NCBI GenBank assembly: GCA_020348925.1
Contig: CP070758.1
Location: 1,733,690-1,797,689 of the forward strand
Direction of reading: 5' to 3'
DNA from: Gemmatimonadota bacterium
GTDB lineage: Bacteria; JBHIER01; G020348925
DNA: 64,000 nucleotides
Shown: positions 35,361 to 43,416 of the stretch, piece by piece
How positions within the stretch are numbered: position 1 is the first letter of the stretch
Layout: each line of letters begins with the position of its first letter
Made by a program: the position numbers and the translations under genes
The notes under the pieces: model-generated
The model's database searches: none
What the model saw: the letters and a program-made list of their open reading frames with translations, nothing else
What the model was told of the DNA's origin: nothing

Positions 35361-35839
35361 TGGGAAGTGTCGGATGTGAAGTTGATTTTTTCGTTTTTAT
35401 CTTTCAGGAGATATTTTACCATACGGACTTCGTTCCGGACGCCTGGCTGGATGTCGTAATTGACCTCGTCCATGAGGGTTTTCATCAAATAGATTCCGAG
35501 GCCGCCGACCCGCAACTCGGCCAAATAGGCCTCCATGCGCGGGAGTTCAAGGGTCTTCGGGTCGAAGCCCTTGCCCCGGTCCGTCACAATAATAGCCAAC
35601 TTTTGATAATCGATCTTTATAATTATACCTATATGATCCTCACCCTCTTTATCATAAGCGTGTTTGATGACGTTCGTACAGGCCTCATCCACAGCAATTT
35701 GAATTTTATCGACATCATCATCGTGAAAACCCACCTTGGCTGAAACTTTGGAGACGAAATCTCGAATGAGTTCCAAATTATCCGTCTGGCTGGGTATCTT
35801 CAATTCGTACTGTTTTTCATCACTTTTCAAACTCACCAC
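35357..35839 (-). CDS. RsbW-like anti-sigma factor / serine kinase
   Basis: A 160-residue GHKL-ATPase protein with GTG start; two consecutive GTG codons (35839, 35836) follow GAGGAGG, so the exact first codon is uncertain. N box AVDEACTNVIKHAYDK, G1 box VTDRGKGFDPKTL and G2 box GGLGIYLMKTLMDEV are intact. It is followed, with overlap, by a second similar kinase. A STAS gene lies 87 bases upstream, the standard partner. Confidence 0.85.
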   Translation of the reverse strand: MVSLKSDEKQYELKIPSQTDNLELIRDFVSKVSAKVGFHDDDVDKIQIAVDEACTNVIKHAYDKEGEDHIGIIIKIDYQKLAIIVTDRGKGFDPKTLELPRMEAYLAELRVGGLGIYLMKTLMDEVNYDIQPGVRNEVRMVKYLLKDKNEKINFTSDTSQ

Positions 35840-35926
35840 CTCCTCTTCCCTGTCTTGTTCTTCTCAACATCTCGTCTGAAACCCCTCTCTCTCCAGACAG
35901 GGATCGGATTTTCGAGCGCAATGAAC

Positions 35927-36274
35927 CTACTCCGTAAAGCTGGTCAATGCTTCCTGTTCATTCTTAAAAATTCTGTAGAGTTTGGGGAATCCGAGAAGAT
36001 CGAAAATTTTGAAAACTTTTGGCGTCATGTTACTCATACGGATATCCCCGTTGTTCTCTCTGATCTTCTCAATGAAACCCATAAAGACCCCCAGCCCGGC
36101 ACTGCTGATATAATCGAGATCGAAAAAATTGACGAGTATGTTATATTTATGCTCTTCGATCAAATCCTTAAAGGCTTTTTCCAGGTCCGGAGCCGTGTGA
36201 GCATCCAGGAAACCTTTGAGGTAAAGAACGGCGATATCCTGGTTCATTTTTTGAGTAACTTCAAAACCGGTCAT
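35927..36274 (-). CDS. STAS-domain anti-sigma factor antagonist
   Basis: A 115-residue STAS protein (RsbV/SpoIIAA type) from ATG 36274 behind GAGGAGG. The phospho-acceptor loop is LDYISSAGLGVFMGF, with the Ser that RsbW-like kinases phosphorylate and SpoIIE-like phosphatases restore. Unphosphorylated, it would bind the kinase and release the bound effector. It is the only STAS gene in the window although three kinases and three phosphatases are present. Confidence 0.88.
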   Translation of the reverse strand: MTGFEVTQKMNQDIAVLYLKGFLDAHTAPDLEKAFKDLIEEHKYNILVNFFDLDYISSAGLGVFMGFIEKIRENNGDIRMSNMTPKVFKIFDLLGFPKLYRIFKNEQEALTSFTE

Positions 36275-36299
36275 TGGTAAACCTCCTCTAATAGTAAAT

Positions 36300-36500
36300 A
36301 TTTTTTACATAACACGGCGAAGCCCTAACCTTGAAACTGTCATTGCGAGCTTCGATGACTGAAGTCACTTTTTAGAAATGATATCGTAAAAATTTGAACC
36401 TGTCATTGCGAGCCCCGGCCTTCTCCCGGGATTCTCACTGTGCTCAAGAAACAACGATATGATTCACGACAGCATGTTCCTCCGTCTCTGACAGCCATGC
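36300..36500. repeat. Two TGTCATTGCGAG repeats
   Basis: CTGTCATTGCGAGC occurs at 36337-36350 and CTGTCATTGCGAGC again at 36400-36413. A reverse-complement copy (CTCGCAATGACAG) is at 43376-43388. Shared flank GAAACTGTCATTGCGAG shows that the copies are related. They appear only between genes. Confidence 0.6.
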
Positions 36501-36532
36501 GTCCGACGTGTCTCGACCTCATCGTGTGTCCA

Positions 36533-36736
36533 TCAGGATGATCTCCGAACCAGAAGGATAATCCCGATGCCGACAAGAATTAACGGCCAAAACTTTTCAA
36601 AATCAAGTATGTAATAGTTGTTCAAGAGAAAGAGCACTCCCAGAAGAATAAGAATCCAGCCTGTAACATTCCCACTTCTCTTGGGCTTTTTCTTGTTTTT
36701 CTGCTCTTCAACGTTCTCGTGAAGTTTATCATCCAT
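36533..36736 (-). CDS. Small two-helix membrane protein (LiaI/DUF5668-like)
   Basis: A 67-residue protein, ATG 36736 behind AGGAGGTGAG. A charged N-terminus (KNKKKPKRSG) precedes two hydrophobic helices, GWILILLGVLFLLNNYYI and WPLILVGIGIILLVRR. This is the LiaI/LiaF transmembrane (DUF5668-type) layout. Family members are often beside envelope-stress regulators, and here it lies between a membrane phosphatase and the STAS gene. Function not established. Confidence 0.65.
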   Translation of the reverse strand: MDDKLHENVEEQKNKKKPKRSGNVTGWILILLGVLFLLNNYYILDFEKFWPLILVGIGIILLVRRSS

Positions 36737-36765
36737 TGCCTCACCTCCTGAAGTTTTTGTTCTTT

Positions 36766-39186
36766 TTACAGTATTTTTAAAACGACCATGGTCATGTCGT
36801 CCCTCTGAGACGTGTCACCGATAAAAGCTCGAATTTCCTGCTCAATTGCTGACACGATCTCCCCCGCACTCTTGTCTCTGTTTCTATCAATGAGATCGAA
36901 CAGTCTCTCCTCTCCGAATTCCTCCTTACGCCAATTGATCGCCTCCGTGAAGCCATCGGTGTAAAAAATGAGAACATCCCCAGGCGCGATGTCCATATGA
37001 TCTTCAGCAATAACCTGTTTGAAAATTTTTCCCTTGTCCAGTCCCAAAGCTATTCCAGGAGGAGTGAACGACTGGGGTTCACCCTCGGTAGTACGGCGGA
37101 GAATCACCGGATTGTGACCGGCCCTGGCATACATGAACCGCTTCCGTTCCACGTCGAGCACACCGTAGACCATACTGATGAAGACGTCAGGTTCCGAATT
37201 TTCGTAGAACCTGGCGTTCACTTCGCTCAAAATCTCCTTTGGCGAGACATGATCCGCAGCCTCGGCCCGGAGAATCCCTTTGGTCAGAGCCATGTAGAAA
37301 GCGGCCGATACGCCTTTTCCCGATACGTCGCCTATTACGACACCCAGTCCTCTCTCCCCCAACGGAATGAAATCATAGTAATCCCCGCCGACCTCGTTGG
37401 CCGGCACACACACGGCCGCGATATCCAAGCCGTCAATTGGAGGGTACTCTTTGGGGAGAAAACTGCGCTGCACGCGGCGCGCCACCTCCAGCTCCTGTTT
37501 CATGCGCTCCCGTTCCAGGGCTCGGGCCATGTATGGCGGAATGTACTCCTCAATCTGATCCACACTCTCACCGGTCCGTAAACTGACATAAGCAAGAACG
37601 GCAGGCACCGCAACGACGGCCAGGGAGGCGAGTCCGTTGGCGAAGTGGAAGCCACTGCCGGTAAAGAGCATAGGCCAAGCCTTCCACAGCGTCATAATAA
37701 CAAAACTTCCCACGATCACCGTCGTCAGCTCGTAGCGAATAAAAGCGTACGTAAAAACACAGGCCACCGCGCACATGGTTACCGTTTGAGACCACGTCGG
37801 TGCGAGCCTGAAAACATCGAATCCGGAGAATCCAAGGGCCAACCCGGATAGCAGAACAATCATCACGGTGGATCGTATTTTCCCCCTGAGAAATGAAACG
37901 AGAAACAGTCGGAAAAACAACTCCAGAAATACGGCGGTCACCAGAGCGCCGATGACGATGTGAACAACAGGAAAGGCCGATGTATGCAGATCTCCAATCC
38001 CCTCATCAGTCAGCCACACCAGTGACGTTCGAACCCCCAAAAAGCAGAATACCGTCACAAAACCGAGACACACGAAAGCGAAGGCATATCCCCTCAGGGT
38101 GGCCAGACCAAACTCAACGGTGAGGAGCCGGCGGCGGCCCAATACGTCCAAGACGGCCAATTTCTCCCTCCATGTCGACCGCACGAGGGAATCGCACACC
38201 GCCCACAAAAGGGATACGCCGATCACGACAAAAAATGCCTTCAGGAAATAATTGAGTCCTTCACCCCATTCCCCCCTCAATAGGATCGGAAATATGGCCA
38301 CAACATGAACCGCCGCTAAAGCAGCGCCCATGACCAGACCGTATTTGAATTCCAGCTCCGACCGAATTGCTTTCATGAAGAAAAGAACAAGAAAGATAAG
38401 ACCCACTCCCACCCAGATGAGAATGAAAAATACGGTATACGGGAGCGGGGTTTCCGTCTCCCGACTGTACAACGTCTCCATGGCGACCGGCACCTTGTAC
38501 GAGAAATCGTACGTGATCACCCGGTCGCCTTTTAGAGTTGCGCCTATTTCGACCCTCTCCTCAGCAATACCGATATCGTGTCGTTCCCACTTAAAATCCC
38601 AATTCGTCTCCCCCTGGTGGGTCACGGCGGCATCCTCTTTGCGTTTGTATTCAGAGAGGTTGATGTTCATATTCACAGAGAGAAAGTTTTCCGCCAGATC
38701 AAGAGCATCGGCTTCATCGAGTTGCTTCACATTCTCGGAATCTGCCAGGGCAACGGAGTAATCGAAGGCGAAAAGTCTCCCCGTGCCATCCACCTTGGCC
38801 TTGACCTCTCCCGACATTTCCACCTGGTTCTCCCCTTCTCCAACAAGAAACTGAAGATCGCCCCTCTTATACCATGTAATCTCCCAGTAGTAGGCGGGAA
38901 TTTTTTCTTTGATGATCGTCCGCATCTGTGAAGGTTCGAGACTTCTCTGAAGATACATGATCTGTTCCCCCCTGGAGGAGAACTCCACATTTTCCCTGTA
39001 TCCCTCAAAACTGAGCCCCTGTTGCTCGAGGAAGGTCCGGGCGATGGCCGCTGCTCCTGTTCCGTCAACCTCCATACGCACCGCCGATGCTGGTGAAAGT
39101 CGACCGTACAGAGCTGCGAAGAGGAGCAATCCGACCCCTCCTGCGATGAACAGAACTATATCCTGTCGGGTAATTCTTTCTTTCAT
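36766..39186 (-). CDS. Multi-pass membrane SpoIIE-type serine phosphatase
   Basis: An 806-residue protein. I choose ATG 39186 (GGGGAAAG just upstream) over the in-frame TTG at 39201. One N-terminal helix is followed by an exported region of about 200 residues with two PepSY-like halves (AAAIARTFLEQQGLSFEGY and ADALDLAENFLSVNMN). Next come about eight membrane segments. One of these has LELFFRLFLVSFLRGK, recalling the ExxxR motif of CPBP-type intramembrane proteases but without the usual double Glu. The C-terminal 240 residues are a SpoIIE phosphatase: NEVGGDYYDFIPL, VIGDVSGKGVSAAF, ARAGHNPV, FYTDGFTEAI, RDDMTMVVL. It probably senses envelope state and dephosphorylates the STAS protein encoded downstream. 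Confidence 0.8.
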   Translation of the reverse strand: MKERITRQDIVLFIAGGVGLLLFAALYGRLSPASAVRMEVDGTGAAAIARTFLEQQGLSFEGYRENVEFSSRGEQIMYLQRSLEPSQMRTIIKEKIPAYYWEITWYKRGDLQFLVGEGENQVEMSGEVKAKVDGTGRLFAFDYSVALADSENVKQLDEADALDLAENFLSVNMNINLSEYKRKEDAAVTHQGETNWDFKWERHDIGIAEERVEIGATLKGDRVITYDFSYKVPVAMETLYSRETETPLPYTVFFILIWVGVGLIFLVLFFMKAIRSELEFKYGLVMGAALAAVHVVAIFPILLRGEWGEGLNYFLKAFFVVIGVSLLWAVCDSLVRSTWREKLAVLDVLGRRRLLTVEFGLATLRGYAFAFVCLGFVTVFCFLGVRTSLVWLTDEGIGDLHTSAFPVVHIVIGALVTAVFLELFFRLFLVSFLRGKIRSTVMIVLLSGLALGFSGFDVFRLAPTWSQTVTMCAVACVFTYAFIRYELTTVIVGSFVIMTLWKAWPMLFTGSGFHFANGLASLAVVAVPAVLAYVSLRTGESVDQIEEYIPPYMARALERERMKQELEVARRVQRSFLPKEYPPIDGLDIAAVCVPANEVGGDYYDFIPLGERGLGVVIGDVSGKGVSAAFYMALTKGILRAEAADHVSPKEILSEVNARFYENSEPDVFISMVYGVLDVERKRFMYARAGHNPVILRRTTEGEPQSFTPPGIALGLDKGKIFKQVIAEDHMDIAPGDVLIFYTDGFTEAINWRKEEFGEERLFDLIDRNRDKSAGEIVSAIEQEIRAFIGDTSQRDDMTMVVLKIL

Positions 39187-39717
39187 TCTTTCCCCAATCA
39201 ATTCTTCCCTTGATACGGTGAACCTATCACACAGAGAAATTACAGCCTCTGCACCACTTACAGTGTATTCGCGATAACGTATCGAAATGCTGCGTCAAAA
39301 GCTTCAAGTCGCACGTTCCCATCACGATCAGAAGGCCTCTCAGCACACCGTTGAAAAATCGCAAGATCAAAATAGGTTATTCCGCACATTCTGTCAAGCG
39401 GTTTCTTGAAAACTACGGTCTTCTGCCATAATCAAGATTCCTCCGGTTCTCAATGAATGAGATGGTGTGACTCCTGATTTTGTTTTGCCCGGCAGGGATT
39501 TGAATTTTGGCAATGGGGTTAAAGCCGTTCGGGAACGGAGTTGTTCCTGCCTCAATTTTCCAAAAGAGATTGACAAGGAAGCCAAAAGGAGTTATTATTT
39601 GTCTGATGCATATTCAGGCACTGCAGAAACCTCAAAATCTTTGGGAAAAAGTATAGCAGCGTGTAATCTAACAACTTGGAACAGGACATCGGTGGTCCTG
39701 CAAAACAAAAAGATACC
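39187..39717. other. Divergent intergenic region
   Basis: This 530-base stretch separates the minus-strand signalling block from the plus-strand permease. No gene is seen. It contains the promoter at 39570-39598. Confidence 0.45.
39570..39598 (+). promoter_or_regulatory. Sigma-70-like promoter of the DMT permease
   Basis: Perfect TTGACA (39570-39575), 17-base spacer, TATTAT (39593-39598). The start point would be near 39605, about 110 bases before the ATG at 39718. Confidence 0.55.
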
Positions 39718-40623
39718 ATGCACAGACGGGCGTATACATATGCCGCAATTGCCGTCCTGTTTTGGGCAACCGTTGCCTCGGCCTTTAAAATCTCCCTGAG
39801 GTATCTCGACTTTCTTCAATTGTTATTCTATGCGTCGCTCGTCTCGACCGCGGCCTTATTCCTCATCGTATTCATACAAAGGAAACTGTATTTGCTGAGC
39901 AGGTACTCGGGAAAACAGTACATCCATTCCATGATGTTGGGGTTCTTAAATCCGTTCCTGTATTACGTTGTCCTGTTCAAGGCCTACTCGCTCCTTCCCG
40001 CTCAAGAGGCGCAGCCCTTAAACTGGACCTGGCCCATAACCCTCTCCGTCTTATCCATTCCGCTGTTGAAACAGAGGATGTCGTTGGGGAGTTTTCTCGC
40101 GCTGTGCATCAGCTTTTCCGGAGTTTTTATCATTTCAACACGCGGAAATATTATGGATTTTCGATTCACGAATCCACTGGGTGTCCTATTGGCAATAGGA
40201 AGTTCCATAGTATGGGCCCTGTTCTGGATATTCAATGTCAGGGATCAACGCGATGAGGTTGTGAAACTTTTGTTAAACTTTGCCTTTGGTTCAATTTTTA
40301 TTTTAATAACTATTACGTTTTTTTCGAGCATAAAATTTTCTGACATGCGGGGAGTTTTCGGGGCCACATATGTCGGTCTGTTCGAAATGGGGATTACGTT
40401 CGTCGTCTGGCTGAAAGCTTTACAATTTTCAAAGACAACTGCCAGAGTGAGCAATGTTATATATGTCACTCCATTTTTTTCTCTTATTGTTATTTACTTT
40501 GTCCTGGGAGAACGTATATTACCCTCATCAATAGTCGGATTGGTACTCATTGTAACCGGTGTCATTATCCAACAGCACAGCAGCCGCTCCCATCCGACTT
40601 CCGCACCTGTTCCAAAGAGTTAA
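39718..40623 (+). CDS. EamA/DMT-superfamily permease
   Basis: A 301-residue permease with ten predicted hydrophobic segments. The ATG at 39718 is the first in the frame that precedes a normal first helix (YTYAAIAVLFWATVASAFKI). It has two EamA-like halves: the first with LNWTWPITLSVLSIPLLKQR, the second with ARVSNVIYVTPFFSLIVIY and LGERILPSSIVGLVLIV. Proteins of this type export or import small metabolites; substrate cannot be inferred. It is its own unit, with a promoter and no close partner. Confidence 0.85.
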   Translation: MHRRAYTYAAIAVLFWATVASAFKISLRYLDFLQLLFYASLVSTAALFLIVFIQRKLYLLSRYSGKQYIHSMMLGFLNPFLYYVVLFKAYSLLPAQEAQPLNWTWPITLSVLSIPLLKQRMSLGSFLALCISFSGVFIISTRGNIMDFRFTNPLGVLLAIGSSIVWALFWIFNVRDQRDEVVKLLLNFAFGSIFILITITFFSSIKFSDMRGVFGATYVGLFEMGITFVVWLKALQFSKTTARVSNVIYVTPFFSLIVIYFVLGERILPSSIVGLVLIVTGVIIQQHSSRSHPTSAPVPKS

Positions 40624-40699
40624 TGCGAACTCAAGACTTTTATGGATGATGCAGTGACATCGAGTCCAAGAGTCATTCATTCAAAAAGGGGTATATCAC

Positions 40700-41824
40700 A
40701 TGAAAAAGAGCACAATGAAGTTTTTCGTACTGAGTATCGGACTCTTGTTGGTCTTTATGTGCACCTACTTGGTCCATGCAGCAGATTTCGAAACACAGAC
40801 AGAGCAGGACACGGTTGAACAGAAAAGAAGCGGCCTCATTTTTCTGCCCATTCTGGGCTACACGCCGGAAACAAAAATGGCCGGAGGCGCTGCCGTAACT
40901 TTCTACTTTCGGGCAAAGGGGACCGAAAAAACCTGCAGACCATCAACCCTTATGCCGATTTTCATCTATACTCAGAAGAAACAAATTGTGAGTGAACTCA
41001 ATGCGGATCTCTACTGGAAAGAGGAAACGATACACCTAACGAGCAATATTGGGTACATGAAGTTTCCTGACAAATTCTACGGGATCGGTAACCATACTTC
41101 GGAGGATGATGAAGAGGAATATACGCCTCGAAACGCTTATTTTTCCTTCAACCTACAAAAAAAGATACAAAAAGTCTTTCATGCGGGAATACTCTATGAA
41201 TTCACAGATAGTAAAATGAAGGAAGTGGAGGGCGGACGTTCATTGGCCCAAAAAAAGATCTTGGGAAGTGAAGGTGGAACGGTTTCAGGGGCCGGTATTC
41301 TCATGAACTGGGATACCCGCGACAACATATTCTGCGCCTCTTCGGGGCGCTTCTACCAGCTTTCGACGAGTCTGTTCAGGGACTATTTGGGGAGCGACTA
41401 TGATTTTACGAGATATACCCTTGACCTTCGACAGTACATTCCCGTAGTCACGTCTCACGCCATCGCTCTTCAAGGGTACATGAAAGTCATAACCGGCGAT
41501 CCACCCTTTCAGATGATGTCTATGCTTGGTGGGGATAGTCTCATGCGGGGGTACTACGGAGGTCGCTACAGGCATAAGAACATGGTTGTTGTTCAAACGG
41601 AATATCGCCTGCCGTTGTGGTGGCGATTCGGTCTGGTCGGGTTTTTGGGATTTGGGGATGTTTCAAAGGACATTGAAGATTTCGTACTAAGTGATTTTAA
41701 ACACTCCGCTGGCCTCGGTCTTCGATATTTTCTCAATCCCGAGGAAAAGCTGAACATCAGACTCGACCTCGCCTACGGCAAGGATTCATCCGGTTTTTAT
41801 ATTACACTGTTTGAAGCTTTTTAA
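40700..41824 (+). CDS. BamA/TamA-family outer-membrane barrel (D15-like)
   Basis: A 374-residue protein with a signal peptide (FFVLSIGLLLVFMCTYLVHA) and no POTRA domains. The rest consists of alternating strands with aromatic belts, and the D15-family motif GGDSLMRGYYGGRYR (the (V/I)RGF/Y loop) near residue 280. It ends in Phe (ITLFEAF), the outer-membrane sorting residue. This matches small POTRA-less Omp85-like barrels that are common in FCB bacteria; they may be pores or lipase partners rather than insertases. ATG 40700 follows AAAAAGGGG. Confidence 0.75.
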   Translation: MKKSTMKFFVLSIGLLLVFMCTYLVHAADFETQTEQDTVEQKRSGLIFLPILGYTPETKMAGGAAVTFYFRAKGTEKTCRPSTLMPIFIYTQKKQIVSELNADLYWKEETIHLTSNIGYMKFPDKFYGIGNHTSEDDEEEYTPRNAYFSFNLQKKIQKVFHAGILYEFTDSKMKEVEGGRSLAQKKILGSEGGTVSGAGILMNWDTRDNIFCASSGRFYQLSTSLFRDYLGSDYDFTRYTLDLRQYIPVVTSHAIALQGYMKVITGDPPFQMMSMLGGDSLMRGYYGGRYRHKNMVVVQTEYRLPLWWRFGLVGFLGFGDVSKDIEDFVLSDFKHSAGLGLRYFLNPEEKLNIRLDLAYGKDSSGFYITLFEAF

Positions 41825-42074
41825 TAAATTGCTCTCTTTTTCATAATAAGGAAGGGTTCAACATTCCTCGCACGGGTATAAAGTCCTCCCTCCCGTCTCT
41901 CTTGCTTCGCCATCATTTGTTACAGGCTTCAGCTCGTTTCAAAGTCTCCCCATACGTCAGGTGCTTTCAATGTTGCCTTAAGATTACTGTACAACGTTAC
42001 ATTATAAATCAGAAGGAGTCGGGTGAAACTTTATTGATACGAGAGATGTCGTATCGAAAAACGAATACCCTGGG

Positions 42075-42102
42075 TTGAGGGTTTTGAAAGGAACAGTAGA
42101 AT
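42075..42102 (+). promoter_or_regulatory. Putative promoter of the MBL-dockerin gene
   Basis: TTGAGG (42075-42080) and TAGAAT (42097-42102) are 16 bases apart. The start would be near 42109 and the ATG is at 42152. Confidence 0.35.
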
Positions 42103-42151
42103 ACGCGTTGAGTCGTGGTTAGATCAAGACCCAGATTCCGGCGGAGAAAAC

Positions 42152-43165
42152 ATGTTCTCTCTCTTTTCGGCCCTTCTTCTTCTTCACTCGCTCGTGTGGG
42201 CAGTACCGGAAGTATCCGGCACGGCCGGCACAGCCGATCCAGGTATCCATGTGTGGTACCTTGGTTCCAACGGCTGGGCCGTGAATATCGGCGAAAAATT
42301 GCTCGTCTTCGACTATCAGGAGGGCTCCGATCCAAATCCGCCCGCCGCAGGCGAAGGGCGAAACCTCCAGAGAGGGTATATCGATCCGGCTGAACTGGAC
42401 TCCTTTGACACGTATGTGTTTGTGACGCACGCCCATCAGGACCACTTCGAGCCCGTCATCCTGGACTGGCAGGAACAGGTCGACAGGATCAACTACTTTT
42501 TCGGTTGGGAGGCCGGCGACGATCCCGAACACCATTACATGATCGGCCCGCGGGCCCAAGCGCAAGTTGGTGACGTGGAGGTCTACACCATCAACTCGTA
42601 CCATACAGGCATCCCCGAGGTGGCCTTTCTGGTCCGGGTGGAGGGGTACACCATCTATCACAACGGGGATTATAAAGCGGAGTACCAGGAGGACTACGCA
42701 TATCTCCAGACGGTTGCGGATGACATCGATATCGCCTTCGTCATCGGCATCACCTATGAAGGTCACCAGTATTTCCAGCAGACCCTGTGTCTGGCCGAGA
42801 TGTTTCACCCGACGTACGTCTTCCCCATGAACCGCGAGGGGGACGAGTACAAGAGTCTCCAGTTCGCCCAGCTCTTGACGTCGCACGTATCCGGGGTCAA
42901 CGTCCTTTGTCCCGAGCAGCGGGGCGATGACTACCTTATAGAGGGTGGCCGGGGAGATGTCAATTTAGATGGGGTAATAAATATCCTCGATGTCATACAA
43001 GCCGTGAATATTCTCCTGGAGATCGGAAATCCACCTATGGAATGTGAGAACCGGGCGGCCGATTGTAACGGTGATGAGAATGTTGATATTTTGGACATCC
43101 TCGGGATGATCAATGTGATTTTGGGAATTGGCGAGTGCCAACCTCGATTGCCGCGGATTATGTAA
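42152..43165 (+). CDS. Secreted metallo-beta-lactamase-fold hydrolase with dockerin
   Basis: A 337-residue protein. ATG 42152 follows GGAG. Signal peptide is about residues 1-22. The MBL core has WYLGSNGWAVNIGEKLLV, the metal motif THAHQDHFEP (His, His, Asp, His), NSYHTGIPEVAFLV and YHNGDYKAEY. This resembles UlaG/RomA-like MBL proteins. From residue 265 there is a type I dockerin with two calcium loops, GDVNLDGVINILDVIQAVN and DCNGDENVDILDILGMIN. The dockerin ends the protein, with no sorting tail. Substrate unknown. Exported MBL hydrolases with dockerins are unusual. Confidence 0.75.
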   Translation: MFSLFSALLLLHSLVWAVPEVSGTAGTADPGIHVWYLGSNGWAVNIGEKLLVFDYQEGSDPNPPAAGEGRNLQRGYIDPAELDSFDTYVFVTHAHQDHFEPVILDWQEQVDRINYFFGWEAGDDPEHHYMIGPRAQAQVGDVEVYTINSYHTGIPEVAFLVRVEGYTIYHNGDYKAEYQEDYAYLQTVADDIDIAFVIGITYEGHQYFQQTLCLAEMFHPTYVFPMNREGDEYKSLQFAQLLTSHVSGVNVLCPEQRGDDYLIEGGRGDVNLDGVINILDVIQAVNILLEIGNPPMECENRAADCNGDENVDILDILGMINVILGIGECQPRLPRIM

Positions 43166-43416
43166 AAGGATGGATTGGGAATAGGGATTGGGAAAGGAGA
43201 AACGTCACCGTTTGCAGCAGAGTCTAACGAGATCGTGGCAGTCCGGGGGATTGGTACGATATAGTGAATGCGACGTTTTTGCTCACCCCATCGAATACAT
43301 CCAATGAAAGAGGTCCAGGCGATTTTTCGTGATGCAGTCTCATGCCCAGAGGAGAATGCTTCGTTCGAGCTTTCACTCGCAATGACAGTTTCGATGATAA
43401 AAATTGCAGGTCGAAA

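Noticed and set aside
36300-36500. Possible tRNA or other structured RNA near the repeats
   Set aside because: No cloverleaf or known RNA motif is visible.
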